Source: Microbulbifer aggregans (lineage in GTDB: Bacteria; Pseudomonadota; Gammaproteobacteria; Pseudomonadales; Cellvibrionaceae). Taken from it: a stretch of 64,000 nt of DNA. The stretch is taken from contig NZ_CP014143.1 in NCBI RefSeq assembly GCF_001750105.1, forward strand, positions 2,883,501 through 2,947,500, given 5' to 3'. The position numbers and the translations under genes are program-made. The notes beneath the pieces are model-generated. The model made no database searches. It saw nothing but the letters and a program-made list of their open reading frames with translations, and was not told where the DNA came from. This document shows positions 28,864-40,668 of this stretch, one piece after another; the first letter of the stretch is position 1, and each line of letters opens with the position of its first letter.

Positions 28864-30066
28864 ATGAAGCACAGAAAGGCGGACAGCGAGCCGTCACGAT
28901 CACTACCACCCCGGTCCCCCTGCTCTGGCTCGCAGTCGAATTTCAGTCTTCTTCTACTGGTGACGTTGCTGCTTTTTGCCGCAGCCAGCTTTCCTCAAGT
29001 GTCCTCTGCCGAACAAGCTGAGCCCCGGGTGCTGGAAGTATTTGTTCGCAAAGGATGCCCGCACTGCGCCGCAGCAAAACGGTATCTGCCTTCCTTTGTG
29101 CGTGACCGCCCTGACCTCCGACTTGTTTACCGCTCCCTGGATACGGATCCAAGGGCGCGAGAAGACCTCGCTCGTCATTCCCGTCGCGCCGGTGAGTGGC
29201 CACCGGGCGTGCCGACATTTGTTATCGAGGGGCGAGTCCTGGTGGGTTTTGTCAGCCCCGAAGTTACCGGCCCGAGACTCGCAGAATTGGTCGATGGTGG
29301 AGGTGCCGGCCCGCCGGGAAAGCCCGAAGCGCCGGGGCTCGGTGAACTCAGCGTCTCAAGCCTCGGTCTGCCTCTCTTTACCCTGACCCTGGGGTTGATT
29401 GATGGTTTCAACCCCTGTGCCATGTGGGTGCTGCTGTTCCTGCTTTCCCTGCTTGTCAGGCTGCAAGACCGCCGACGTATGGCCCTGATAGCAGGCACCT
29501 TCGTACTGGTCAGCGGTGCGGTCTACTTTGCTTTTATGGCCGCGTGGCTAAATCTCTTCCTGCTGGTTGGCTTTTCGTCACTGGTACGCTGGCTGCTGGC
29601 AGTCCTCGCACTTGTCATTGGCATACTCAACGTGCGTGATTTCCTGATGCCTGAGGCAGGTCCGAAAGGTTTCACTCTGGCGATTCCGGACTCGGCGAAA
29701 CCAGGAATCTTCGCCCGGCTGCGCGGAGTGCTGCAGGCCAATACCCTGCTCTCGTCCCTCGTTGGTGTCGCTGTACTGGCCGTTATCGTCAATTTTATCG
29801 AGTTGCTCTGTACCGCCGGGCTGCCGGCCATCTATACCTCTGTACTGGCGCAGCAGCAGCTGAGTGCGCCCGCCTATTACGGGTACCTGGGTCTCTATAT
29901 TCTTGCCTATATCGCGGACGATGCGCTGATGGTGACGATTGCCGTCATTGCTTTGAGTAGCCGCAAACTCTCCATGGGTGCTGGCCGCTGGCTGAAACTG
30001 GTCAGCGGGCTAACCATGGTTATGCTCGGTATTGTGATGGTATTTTCGCCGCAGTGGCTCATCTAG
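28864..30066 (+). CDS. Thioredoxin domain fused to a CcdA/DsbD-like membrane domain
   Basis: I choose ATG 28864 (MKHRKADSEPS); ATG 28750 is an in-frame alternative, and neither has a clear ribosome binding site. About 400 residues are arranged as a signal anchor (LLLLVTLLLFAAASFPQVSSA), a thioredoxin-like domain with a CPHC active site (VFVRKGCPHCAAAKRYLP), then a six-helix membrane domain. The membrane domain has GFNPCAMWVLLFLLSLL and FIELLCTAGLPAIYT, paired cysteines as in the electron-carrying domain of DsbD/CcdA. It probably passes reducing power from cytoplasm to periplasm. It follows the ACP gene by about 120 nt and may share its promoter. Confidence 0.85.
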   Translation: MKHRKADSEPSRSLPPRSPCSGSQSNFSLLLLVTLLLFAAASFPQVSSAEQAEPRVLEVFVRKGCPHCAAAKRYLPSFVRDRPDLRLVYRSLDTDPRAREDLARHSRRAGEWPPGVPTFVIEGRVLVGFVSPEVTGPRLAELVDGGGAGPPGKPEAPGLGELSVSSLGLPLFTLTLGLIDGFNPCAMWVLLFLLSLLVRLQDRRRMALIAGTFVLVSGAVYFAFMAAWLNLFLLVGFSSLVRWLLAVLALVIGILNVRDFLMPEAGPKGFTLAIPDSAKPGIFARLRGVLQANTLLSSLVGVAVLAVIVNFIELLCTAGLPAIYTSVLAQQQLSAPAYYGYLGLYILAYIADDALMVTIAVIALSSRKLSMGAGRWLKLVSGLTMVMLGIVMVFSPQWLI

Positions 30067-30115
30067 ATTTTGCGGTGCTTCGGTAGCCTGCTTGCTGGTC
30101 TTGATCTATGCCCGG

Positions 30116-30868
30116 TCAAAAGCAACAGGCGAGCGCATACATCAGCGCCAGGCCCGCGGCAAAATATCCAAAGTGCACTGCAACCCTGCCAAAGCGATCC
30201 TGTTGCTTGATTTCGGGGATCAAGTCCGAAGCAGCGATATAGATAAAGTTGCCAGCCCCGAACAGCATGAGCCAGGTTACATCAAACTGACTGGATAGCC
30301 CGTAAGCCGCCAGGGCCCCTAACGGGAAGGTGAGCGCAGACAGGAGGTTCCACAGCAGCGCCCGCCGACGGGACCATCCGCCATGCACCAGCACGCCGAA
30401 ATCTCCGAGTTCCTGCGGTATCTCATGCATCGCTGCAGCAATCCAGGCGGAAAACCCTGCTCGCGGGTCGATGAGAAAAGTGCTGGCAATCGCCAGTCCA
30501 CCGATCAGGTTGTGTATACCATCGCCAATCAAGATCAGGTAGGTAACCGGCGGTTGATTGGATTTGGGTTCACCGCGGGGGCGGCTGCCCTGATGGGAGT
30601 GATGCCAGTGCAACAGTTGCTCCATCAACAGAAAAGCACTGAAGCCGGTCACTACCCATGCCGCCGCTGTCAGAGGTGGCATGCTCGCTACGCCTTCCGG
30701 CAACATATGGAAAAAGGCACCGCCCAGTAGTGTTGCCGCAGCCAGTGAGATCAGTGGCAGCAGCAGGCGCTCCAGGGTCTGATCCTTTAATAGAGCCGTG
30801 ATGCTGCCGATCATCGCTATGGCACTCATCAGGAGACTGCCGAGGATAATCCATCCAAGCTCTCCCAA
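30116..30868 (-). CDS. ZIP-family divalent metal transporter
   Basis: The product has 250 residues with a TTG start at 30868, preceded by GGAGGAG in the end of the gamma-subunit gene. It has eight predicted membrane helices, a His-rich loop (HWHHSHQGS), and the ZIP signatures DGIHNLIGGLAIAS and HEIPQELGDFGVLVHGG, which form the binuclear metal site. It likely imports Zn2+ or another divalent metal such as Fe2+, Mn2+ or Ni2+. The gene is the last of the N-ATPase operon, starting just past the atpG stop. Nickel for the hydrogenase is a possible but untested cargo. Confidence 0.88.
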   Translation of the reverse strand: MGELGWIILGSLLMSAIAMIGSITALLKDQTLERLLLPLISLAAATLLGGAFFHMLPEGVASMPPLTAAAWVVTGFSAFLLMEQLLHWHHSHQGSRPRGEPKSNQPPVTYLILIGDGIHNLIGGLAIASTFLIDPRAGFSAWIAAAMHEIPQELGDFGVLVHGGWSRRRALLWNLLSALTFPLGALAAYGLSSQFDVTWLMLFGAGNFIYIAASDLIPEIKQQDRFGRVAVHFGYFAAGLALMYALACCF

Positions 30869-30870
30869 AG

Positions 30871-31716
30871 CTACTCCTCCTTCGGCGAAAGCCCGGTGGC
30901 ATCTGCATTCAGAAGAATGACTTCGATCTCTTCGATGATTTCTTCCTGACGCAGCTGGTTGTCGCGATAAGTGAGTCGTTCCAGTGACTGGTCCAGGTGC
31001 CGGACGGCTCCATCGAGGTGACGTGTGCGGCGCTGGTTTTCTGCCATCAAGGACCGGTAGAGAATCTCATGCAGCGTCGCGAACAGGGAGTGGTGGGCAA
31101 GTTCTCCCAGCAACTCCGCCGGCGGAAGATAGATCTCGGGAGCATAACCAACGCGCGGCACAGTCGCTGGACGATTCTGGAACGGCGGCAGTAATGTGCG
31201 GGTAACCGGCTCCTGAGCGTCGGGATCCTGGTAAATTACCTCTAGCCCCAGAGCGTGTGAGCTCGTGCCCTGACCGGCGAGCACAGCGGTCAGGCGTTTG
31301 AGAGCGCCGTCGACCTCCTCCATCAAAGCAGCACCTTCCACTGTCTGCAGTAGTTGCGGATGTCGCTCGACACGGCTGCAGAGTTTGTGTCCGCAGGCCA
31401 CGAAGCCCTCATAGGTGGGGCCCAGGGTGTCTTCCAGGCTCTGGATTAAGGATTCGTTGAAGTTTCCGCAAAATCCTCGTTCGGAACCGACGACGAGGAG
31501 CAACGTTCGCTCCGGTGGTGCAGGCTGGACCCCCGGAAAAAAGCCTAAAAGATCCGCAGCACAATGGTCGATACCTCGTACCACCTGCTGCTGAATCTCG
31601 AGAAATCCCCGAAGCCTTCGCGACTCCATGAACGCCAGGGACTGCATGGCACTCATGATCTGGCGCGCCTCGCTCAGGCGGTGTCTGTGACGTGCAAGCT
31701 GGTGCCGTTGGCTCAA
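30871..31716 (-). CDS. atpG: N-type F1Fo ATPase gamma subunit
   Basis: I choose TTG 31716, which overlaps the alpha stop as TTGA; the longer frame upstream reads through alpha. The 281-residue product has the gamma coiled coils at both ends: an N-terminal [29 protein letters not shown] and a C-terminal [45 protein letters not shown]. The Rossmann-like middle contains [16 protein letters not shown]. It is the rotor stalk and last ATPase subunit gene in the operon. It diverges from ordinary AtpG, as is usual for N-type enzymes. Confidence 0.9.
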   Translation of the reverse strand: MSQRHQLARHRHRLSEARQIMSAMQSLAFMESRRLRGFLEIQQQVVRGIDHCAADLLGFFPGVQPAPPERTLLLVVGSERGFCGNFNESLIQSLEDTLGPTYEGFVACGHKLCSRVERHPQLLQTVEGAALMEEVDGALKRLTAVLAGQGTSSHALGLEVIYQDPDAQEPVTRTLLPPFQNRPATVPRVGYAPEIYLPPAELLGELAHHSLFATLHEILYRSLMAENQRRTRHLDGAVRHLDQSLERLTYRDNQLRQEEIIEEIEVILLNADATGLSPKEE

Positions 31717-33188
31717 GACTTCGGTCCCGCGGGTTTCTGTAGCCAGCCTTCGGCCAGTTGCCGCCACTGATCCCTGTCATCATCCAGTGTGAGTCGGCTG
31801 CTTTTGATCTGCTTGAGTAACTTGTCCAGGAGCGCTGGTATTTGGGCCTGCTTTACATCATCGAGCAGGCCATCATTGAAGGCGACCATCCATCCCAGCT
31901 GAAACTCGATGGGCAACGGGGAGAGCCGGTCCTGCTTCAGAATTTCCCGTAACACTCTTCCGCGCCGGATTGCTCTCTCCATACCTGCCTCGAGCTTGGC
32001 GCCGAACCGGGTAAACATCTCCACCTCAAGAAACTGCAGGTAATCCAGCTTCATACGGCCCGCTTCTCGCTTGATTGCCGGGTGCTGCGCGCGACCACCG
32101 ATACGAGAGACGGACTTACCGATATCAATTGCCGGACGAAAACCGCCGGTAAAGAGCTCGCGATCGAGATAAACCTGACCATCAGTGATCGAAATCAGAT
32201 TGGTGGGAATGTAGGAGGCAAGCTCACCGAGTTTCGTTTCCACGATGGGAAGCGCAGTCATACTACCGCCGCCATTATCACTATTCAGGCTGGTAGAGCG
32301 CTCTAACAGCCCGGCATGAACGGAAAAGATGTCACCGGGAAATGCCTCCCGGCCTGGCGGACGACGAAGCAGCAGGGATAATTCCCGGTAGGTCTTGGCA
32401 TGGGTCGACAAATCGTCGTAAACCACCAGACTGTGCTGGCCCCGCCGCATCCAGTGTTCGGCAATGCTACAGCCGGCGAATGGCGCCAGATGCTGTAGCC
32501 CCGGCAGCGCACTGGCCTCGGCAACGACCACCGTGGTGTATCCTAGGGCACCGGTTTTCCGCAGCAGATTGATAGTGCCGACCACGGTGGAGCGTTTCTG
32601 GCCAATCAGGACATAGATACAACGGACCTCCTGCTGCTTCTGATTGACAACTGAGTCCAGAGCCAGGGCGCTGCGGCCGAGTCCTTCATCCCCAACGATG
32701 AGCTGCCGCTGACCGCGGCCAATGGGAATCATGGTGTCAAGGATCTTGTTACCGGTGTAGAGGGGTTGGCGAACAAAGTCCCGCTCAATAATCGGCGGGG
32801 ACCTTCTTAGCAGGAGCGCCCAGCTTGTCCCTTGTGGCGTCCCCTCGCCGTCTAGCGGATTGCCGAGAGGGTCAATTACCCGGCCCAGCAGGGAGTCGCC
32901 AACGCCGATACCCAGTGGCTTCTGATTACGCCGTGCCACCGTGCCCGCTGTCAAAGCCTTGGTTTCCTGGAGCAGGACTGCGCCCACCAGTGATGGTGTC
33001 AGGTCAAATACAAGTCCACGGCTGCCGTCATCAAAATCCAGCAAATCGTCGATGCCAACACTTGGCAGGCCGGTGACCCAGGCGATACCATCGCCGACCG
33101 AAACGACCCGGCCCTGTTCGCTGATACGAAGTTGTGGCAAGTAGTCCTTGAGCCAGTTTTCACGCCTCTCCAGAATCTCACTATTCAT
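31713..33188 (-). CDS. atpA: N-type F1Fo ATPase alpha subunit, Walker A Lys replaced by Arg
   Basis: The start is ATG 33188 ([20 protein letters not shown]), which overlaps atpF by 8 nt and gives 491 residues. It has clear F1 alpha features: [80 protein letters not shown] and [11 protein letters not shown], with the arginine finger in SVSRIGG. The Walker A loop of the noncatalytic site reads GDEGLGRS (residues about 166-173) where most alpha subunits have GDRQTGKT. The conserved Lys is therefore Arg172. Confidence 0.95.
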   Translation of the reverse strand: MNSEILERRENWLKDYLPQLRISEQGRVVSVGDGIAWVTGLPSVGIDDLLDFDDGSRGLVFDLTPSLVGAVLLQETKALTAGTVARRNQKPLGIGVGDSLLGRVIDPLGNPLDGEGTPQGTSWALLLRRSPPIIERDFVRQPLYTGNKILDTMIPIGRGQRQLIVGDEGLGRSALALDSVVNQKQQEVRCIYVLIGQKRSTVVGTINLLRKTGALGYTTVVVAEASALPGLQHLAPFAGCSIAEHWMRRGQHSLVVYDDLSTHAKTYRELSLLLRRPPGREAFPGDIFSVHAGLLERSTSLNSDNGGGSMTALPIVETKLGELASYIPTNLISITDGQVYLDRELFTGGFRPAIDIGKSVSRIGGRAQHPAIKREAGRMKLDYLQFLEVEMFTRFGAKLEAGMERAIRRGRVLREILKQDRLSPLPIEFQLGWMVAFNDGLLDDVKQAQIPALLDKLLKQIKSSRLTLDDDRDQWRQLAEGWLQKPAGPKS

Positions 33189-33945
33189 GCTCGGCACCTG
33201 GAGATGCCACGGCGAGCCGGGCAAAACCCCTGAGTTCATCACGCAGATTCGCACCCAGTTCCCAGGCGCCGAGATTGATACGGAAGCCGGCCAGAAGCTC
33301 GGGAGCCTGAACAAAATCGGGACTGACTGGCCTTTGCAGCAGTTCCTCAAGAGCCTGTTTGATCGTGTTACGTTGGTCCTGGCCAAGGGGATAGGCACTG
33401 GCAACCTCGACCGTGGCATCTGCCACGCCGATTTCAGAACGCAGGGCCTTCGCCTGTGCTGCTGAAAGGTTGCCGAGACCGTCCAGTAACAGTTGGCTGA
33501 ACCGGGATTCCAACTCGGGGCCAGCTGACATTGACAGTATTCGCGAGGCGAATTCCCCACCCTGTTTCAGGGCCCGACTTTCCAGCTGGCGCTGCATCTC
33601 CAGGTTCTGCTGCTGCTGGAGGTGTTCCAGTTTCCTTTGCTCTTCCCTGAGATCGGCGCGCAGTGCCTTTTCCCGTCGCTGGCGCTCCTCCTGCAGTTCG
33701 GACTCCAGCGTATCCCTGGCTTGTTGTTGTTCGTGACGCCAGTCATCCAGCCGCGATTCATACTGCTGCTGCATCTCCTCGGCCTTCGTTTGTGTCGCTT
33801 TAGCGTCCGCAATACGGTCCTCAATCGCCTGCTGTCGACGGGCAATCACATCTCTTACCGGGCGGTACAGGAAGTGTTGGAGGATCCAGACCAGAACCAG
33901 AAAGTTGAAAATCTCCAGCAGAAAGGTCGACCAGCTGAGTTCCAA
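33181..33945 (-). CDS. atpF: N-type ATPase b subunit with delta-like C-terminal domain
   Basis: The start is TTG 33945 with CAGGAG upstream, giving 254 residues. One N-terminal membrane helix (about residues 5-25) is followed by a long charged coiled coil rich in Glu, Arg and Gln (about 35-135). A globular C-terminal part ([14 protein letters not shown]...[11 protein letters not shown]) resembles the delta subunit. N-type operons lack a separate atpH and carry this longer b subunit, and the same holds here. It forms the peripheral stalk. Confidence 0.9.
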   Translation of the reverse strand: MELSWSTFLLEIFNFLVLVWILQHFLYRPVRDVIARRQQAIEDRIADAKATQTKAEEMQQQYESRLDDWRHEQQQARDTLESELQEERQRREKALRADLREEQRKLEHLQQQQNLEMQRQLESRALKQGGEFASRILSMSAGPELESRFSQLLLDGLGNLSAAQAKALRSEIGVADATVEVASAYPLGQDQRNTIKQALEELLQRPVSPDFVQAPELLAGFRINLGAWELGANLRDELRGFARLAVASPGAEHE

Positions 33946-33961
33946 GGGTGTCTCCTGTGGT

Positions 33962-34922
<961 letters not shown>

Positions 34923-34924
34923 TG

Positions 34925-35200
34925 CTACTCCTTCAACAGAAAATAGACATTCATTCCGCCTACAACCAGCCCCACAAAGATGAAGCTGAGAGTCCAGCGG
35001 GTGGAGTACCCCGTAAATTGGCTGTCAATCCATTGGCCGAGGTACGCACCTGCTACGATTGGAAGGACGAAAACCAGCCCTAGAGTCCCGAGATAAATCG
35101 TCTGGGAAAGCAAGGTTGGGCGATCCCGCTCTGCCTGCCTCATTCGCCTGGCTTGCCTTTCGACCCGCTCCCGCAGTTCTTTTTCGTGATTCCGTTTCAC
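34925..35200 (-). CDS. atpQ: AtpQ (AtpI/ATPase_gene1-like) N-ATPase accessory protein
   Basis: I choose GTG 35200, which overlaps the epsilon stop as GTGA and gives 91 residues. A highly charged N-terminus (KRNHEKELRERVERQARRMRQAERDR) is followed by two membrane helices (TLGLVFVLPIVAGAYLGQWID and WTLSFIFVGLVVGGMNVYFLL) in the AtpI/AtpZ pattern. Such proteins help c-ring assembly or Mg2+ supply in other F-type operons. AtpR proteins have three helices, so this is AtpQ rather than AtpR. Confidence 0.85.
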   Translation of the reverse strand: MKRNHEKELRERVERQARRMRQAERDRPTLLSQTIYLGTLGLVFVLPIVAGAYLGQWIDSQFTGYSTRWTLSFIFVGLVVGGMNVYFLLKE

Positions 35201-35622
35201 CGGATCTCGCTTCCAGTTGAACTCCGCCGTTCCGCCTCCCACAACCTGCGCAGAACGGATTCCTCCATTTTTCGCAGGCTCTCTTTCATATCGCGAAGGC
35301 TCTCCTCTTCTGCCACCAACTGTGCCTGAAGTCGTTCGGCGACACGGGCATAGTCGCGGTCGAGCAGAAAGCGGCGGGTGTAGATCTGCAGTTGGTTATC
35401 GAGAAAGTAGAGCACCCCGCCGGGGAGTGCCAGATATTGCCAATCGCCGTCCTCAAGGCGGAAGCGACTGAGGCCGAACAGCAGAGAGGTAATCATGCGC
35501 ACATGACCGGCCAGAATACCGAAGCTGCCACTGGCGTCCTCACCAACAAAGGAGGTCGCAGCCTCAAAGGTCTTCTGTTCGGTTGCAGAAAACAGCTGCA
35601 GGCGAAAGGTCTTGACGGCCAT
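35197..35622 (-). CDS. atpC: N-type ATPase epsilon subunit
   Basis: This 141-residue protein has an N-terminal beta-sandwich (FRLQLFSATEQKTFEAATSFVGEDASGSFGILAGHVRMITSL) with the epsilon-type GILAGH motif. Its helical C-terminal half is rich in Glu and Arg (ERLQAQLVAEEESLRDMKESLRKMEESVLRRLWEAERR). Epsilon links rotor and F1 and controls ATP hydrolysis. It follows beta after about 70 nt and overlaps atpQ by 4 nt. Confidence 0.92.
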   Translation of the reverse strand: MAVKTFRLQLFSATEQKTFEAATSFVGEDASGSFGILAGHVRMITSLLFGLSRFRLEDGDWQYLALPGGVLYFLDNQLQIYTRRFLLDRDYARVAERLQAQLVAEEESLRDMKESLRKMEESVLRRLWEAERRSSTGSEIR

Positions 35623-35693
35623 AAGTTGATCACCAAACCCGGGCGAGACAAGTAAACTTCACTACGGGCGTGTCGCGGCTATGCATTTTCACA

Positions 35694-38022
<2,329 letters not shown>

Positions 38023-38033
38023 CTTCGCGACTC

Positions 38034-39032
38034 CTATTTCATATCTTTGTTTTCGGTGTTTTGCAGCTGTTTCATCAGATACGCAGGTATTCTCTCTTCC
38101 AGCCAGTAGTGGGGCTTCCACAAGCTGCCACTAATGAAGCCGACGTGCCCGCCCTGTCGGCTGATTGCCAATTCCACACATTCACTGACCTCTTCTTGGC
38201 GCGGGACGGCGGATGAGCAGATAAACGGGTCGTCCTCAGCGTGAATGATCAGGGTCGGGCGTCGTATCTTTTGCAGCAGCGGCTTGCTGGATGCACGGGT
38301 GTAATAGTCGTCCACATCCCGGAAGCCATGTAGCGGCGCAGTAAATGCGTTATCGAACCGCCGGAAGTCCGCGAACAGTTCCCGATTGGTGAGATCTGGC
38401 AGCGCGGCCCTGATTCCCGGATCCTCACTTTTCCGCTCCAGGCTTCTTCGCAAGCTTTGCAGCAGATGGCGCTGGTAAACTCGTGAAAACCCGCTATTGA
38501 TCCGCCGGCTACAGGCGTGCAGGTCCATCGGTGCCGAAACCGCCACACCAGCAGCCAGTGGGCACTGGTCACCGTCCTCCGCCAGCCACTTGAGGAGCAC
38601 ATTGCCCCCGAGAGAATAGCCCACCGCCGCAATGGGTGTATTCGGATATAGGGCCCTGAGTTTTGCCGTGAGCCAGCGTGGGTCGTCACTGTCGCCGCTG
38701 TGATAGGCCCGGGGCAGCCGGTTAGGCACATCACCACAGCCCCGAAAGTGCATCACGGCGACTTGCAGCTTTAAATCAAGCAGCTGTTGCATCATGCCCT
38801 GTATGTAGGGCGATGAAACGGAACCCTCTAGCCCGTGCAGCAGAAGGACCAGTGGGTGCCGCTCCGAGTCGAACAGGGGCTTTGGCATATGGATGGCCAA
38901 ACGGTCCCCGTCATCTGTTTCGAACCAGCGAACCCGGGTGGTTATCCATGGCGTGGACCGGTGCAGCCGGGGGAAAAGGGTCTGGAGATGGCAATTACCA
39001 AGGCCGGTAGCGGGAACAAACTTCTTTGACAT
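38034..39032 (-). CDS. YheT-like alpha/beta hydrolase
   Basis: I prefer ATG 39032 (MSKKFVPATGLGNCHLQTLFPRL), giving 332 residues; ATG 39083 is an in-frame alternative. It belongs to the YheT/AB-hydrolase-4 group: GNCHLQTLFPRL, LLHGLEGSVSSPYIQGM, HFRGCGD, YHSGDSDD, the nucleophile elbow GYSLGGNVLLKWL, the acid in IIHAEDDPFI and the His in GGHVGFI. It is probably an esterase or hydrolase of unknown substrate. It ends 12 nt before the pirin start. Confidence 0.9.
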   Translation of the reverse strand: MSKKFVPATGLGNCHLQTLFPRLHRSTPWITTRVRWFETDDGDRLAIHMPKPLFDSERHPLVLLLHGLEGSVSSPYIQGMMQQLLDLKLQVAVMHFRGCGDVPNRLPRAYHSGDSDDPRWLTAKLRALYPNTPIAAVGYSLGGNVLLKWLAEDGDQCPLAAGVAVSAPMDLHACSRRINSGFSRVYQRHLLQSLRRSLERKSEDPGIRAALPDLTNRELFADFRRFDNAFTAPLHGFRDVDDYYTRASSKPLLQKIRRPTLIIHAEDDPFICSSAVPRQEEVSECVELAISRQGGHVGFISGSLWKPHYWLEERIPAYLMKQLQNTENKDMK

Positions 39033-39131
39033 GACGACAGATCTGGCTTGGGAGCCTGACACGATAGCGCCGGCCTGAAACAATGAAAAGCCCGCAGTCG
39101 CCTCTTTACGGCTCGAACAGGGGTGGCGGTC

Positions 39132-39725
39132 CTAGGGGTTCCGCTGGGCCGCGTCTGATGCGCTGGTATCGTTTTGCGGATTCTCTTGCTCCGCCTGAGT
39201 AACCCGTGCATAGAGCTGGTAGTCGCCGCCCAGTAACAGGAGGTAAACGTTGTAAGGCTCGAAGTCGTTGCCCTTGTACATGCCCGGGCTACCCTCGGGC
39301 ATGCCGGGGACCGACAAGCCCAGAGCATTCTCGGGTGGGTCGCTCAGGAACTGGCGAATCAGGCGAGCGGGTACATGGCCCTCGAACACATAGCGGTCTC
39401 GCCATACCGCTGTGTGGCAGCTACCGAATCCCTCCGGAATTGCCCATTGGGATTTCACTTTGCCCATGTCGCTGCGATTCGTCACCGCCGGGCTCATGCC
39501 CGCACTTTGCAAATGCTCAATCCAGTCTTTGCAGCAAAAGCAAAAACGATGCTTGAAGACCGTCAAGTCCTCCTGGTTAAAGGTGACCAGTGTCTCCTCC
39601 CGGCTTTCGATACCGGAGCTTTCCTTCGTCTCCTCGGCAACCGTGGGGAGCGTTACCAGCAGAACAGCACCAAGGACCGCGAATGCACGGATAGAATCAG
39701 TAAACTTCCGCAAAGTGGATGGCAT
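39132..39725 (-). CDS. DUF411 periplasmic metal-binding protein
   Basis: The product has 197 residues with an N-terminal signal segment (AFAVLGAVLLVTLPTVA). The DUF411 signatures follow: HRFCFCCKDWIEHLQSAGM (CxCC motif), IPEGFGSCHTAVWRDRYVFEGHVPARLIRQFL, and GLSVPGMPEGSPGM. Family members are linked to copper handling in other bacteria. Here the neighbours are ergothioneine genes. The start overlaps the end of egtD by 29 nt, so the three genes are probably one transcript. A C-terminal extension beyond the domain is low-complexity and polar. Confidence 0.88.
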   Translation of the reverse strand: MPSTLRKFTDSIRAFAVLGAVLLVTLPTVAEETKESSGIESREETLVTFNQEDLTVFKHRFCFCCKDWIEHLQSAGMSPAVTNRSDMGKVKSQWAIPEGFGSCHTAVWRDRYVFEGHVPARLIRQFLSDPPENALGLSVPGMPEGSPGMYKGNDFEPYNVYLLLLGGDYQLYARVTQAEQENPQNDTSASDAAQRNP

Positions 39726-40668
39726 AGTGATTACTCGGGTCAGTCCATTGGTAGGCCGTCGAGAAGCCGACAGACTTCAAAAGGGTTTTGAACCCTTCGA
39801 GGGTGTACTTATGGCTATTTTCGGTGTGTATGGTCTCGCCCTCCCGAAAGTGGAAGGTTTCCCCCCTGATATGCACGCTCTGGTCAGCGAGACTGACCAG
39901 ATGCATTTCCACCCGCTGTCTGATCGGGTGGTAAAAAGAGCGATGCGAAAACATTGAAAGATCAAAATCGGCACCGAGTTCGGTGTTGATCCGCTTTAGC
40001 AGGTTCTTGTTAAACCTGGCGGTGACCTGCTCACTGTCATTGTAAGCCCGCTCGAGTACAACCGGGTCCTTATCCAGGTCAGTACCGATCAGCAGTGCAT
40101 CTCCTGTCGAAAGCCTATTGGCAAAGCTGGATAGCAGGACGCTGGCCTGGTCCGGGTCAAAATTGCCGATGGTTGAGCCTGGAAAAAAAATCACTCTGCG
40201 ACGGGCCTTCATCGCGGGTAGCTCGTCCCATACTGCCCGGGCTGTAAAGTCGCCGACAGCAGCGTGAATGTGCAGATTTGGCAGGCGGGCCTGGATGCGC
40301 GCTCGCGCTGCCAGCAAAATTTCGGGAGAAATATCCATCGGCATATAGCCTGCTGGTGAGGTCAGCTCTTCCAGCAAGGGTTCTACTTTTTCACAATTGC
40401 CTGCACCGGGTTCAATGATCAGTGCATCGGGACCGATTGCGCTCGCCATCTGCTCGAGCTTACCGGAGAAAATGTCCGCTTCTGTCCGCGTTACGTAATA
40501 GTCCTTCAGCTCGCAAATCCGCTCAAACAGACGGGATCCCGATTCGTCGTAAAGATACTTGCAGGGCAAGGTCTTCTGGTCGCGGCTCAGTCCACTGATG
40601 ACGTCCTGCAGAAAGACCTGCACTTCTGGGTCTACGCCGTTATGGGGTGGGTTGATTGCCATATTCAC
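39697..40668 (-). CDS. egtD: L-histidine N-alpha-methyltransferase EgtD
   Basis: This 323-residue protein starts at GTG 40668 (overlapping the egtB stop as GTGA, with GGAG upstream); ATG 40662 is possible. EgtD motifs are seen: LPCKYLYDESGSRLFERICELKDYYVTRTE, the SAM site IIEPGAGNCEKVEPLLEEL, YMPMDISPEIL, and FFPGSTIGNFDPDQA. EgtD trimethylates histidine to hercynine with SAM, the first step of ergothioneine synthesis. It is paired with egtB, so ergothioneine rather than ovothiol is the likely product. Confidence 0.95.
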   Translation of the reverse strand: MNMAINPPHNGVDPEVQVFLQDVISGLSRDQKTLPCKYLYDESGSRLFERICELKDYYVTRTEADIFSGKLEQMASAIGPDALIIEPGAGNCEKVEPLLEELTSPAGYMPMDISPEILLAARARIQARLPNLHIHAAVGDFTARAVWDELPAMKARRRVIFFPGSTIGNFDPDQASVLLSSFANRLSTGDALLIGTDLDKDPVVLERAYNDSEQVTARFNKNLLKRINTELGADFDLSMFSHRSFYHPIRQRVEMHLVSLADQSVHIRGETFHFREGETIHTENSHKYTLEGFKTLLKSVGFSTAYQWTDPSNHYAIHFAEVY

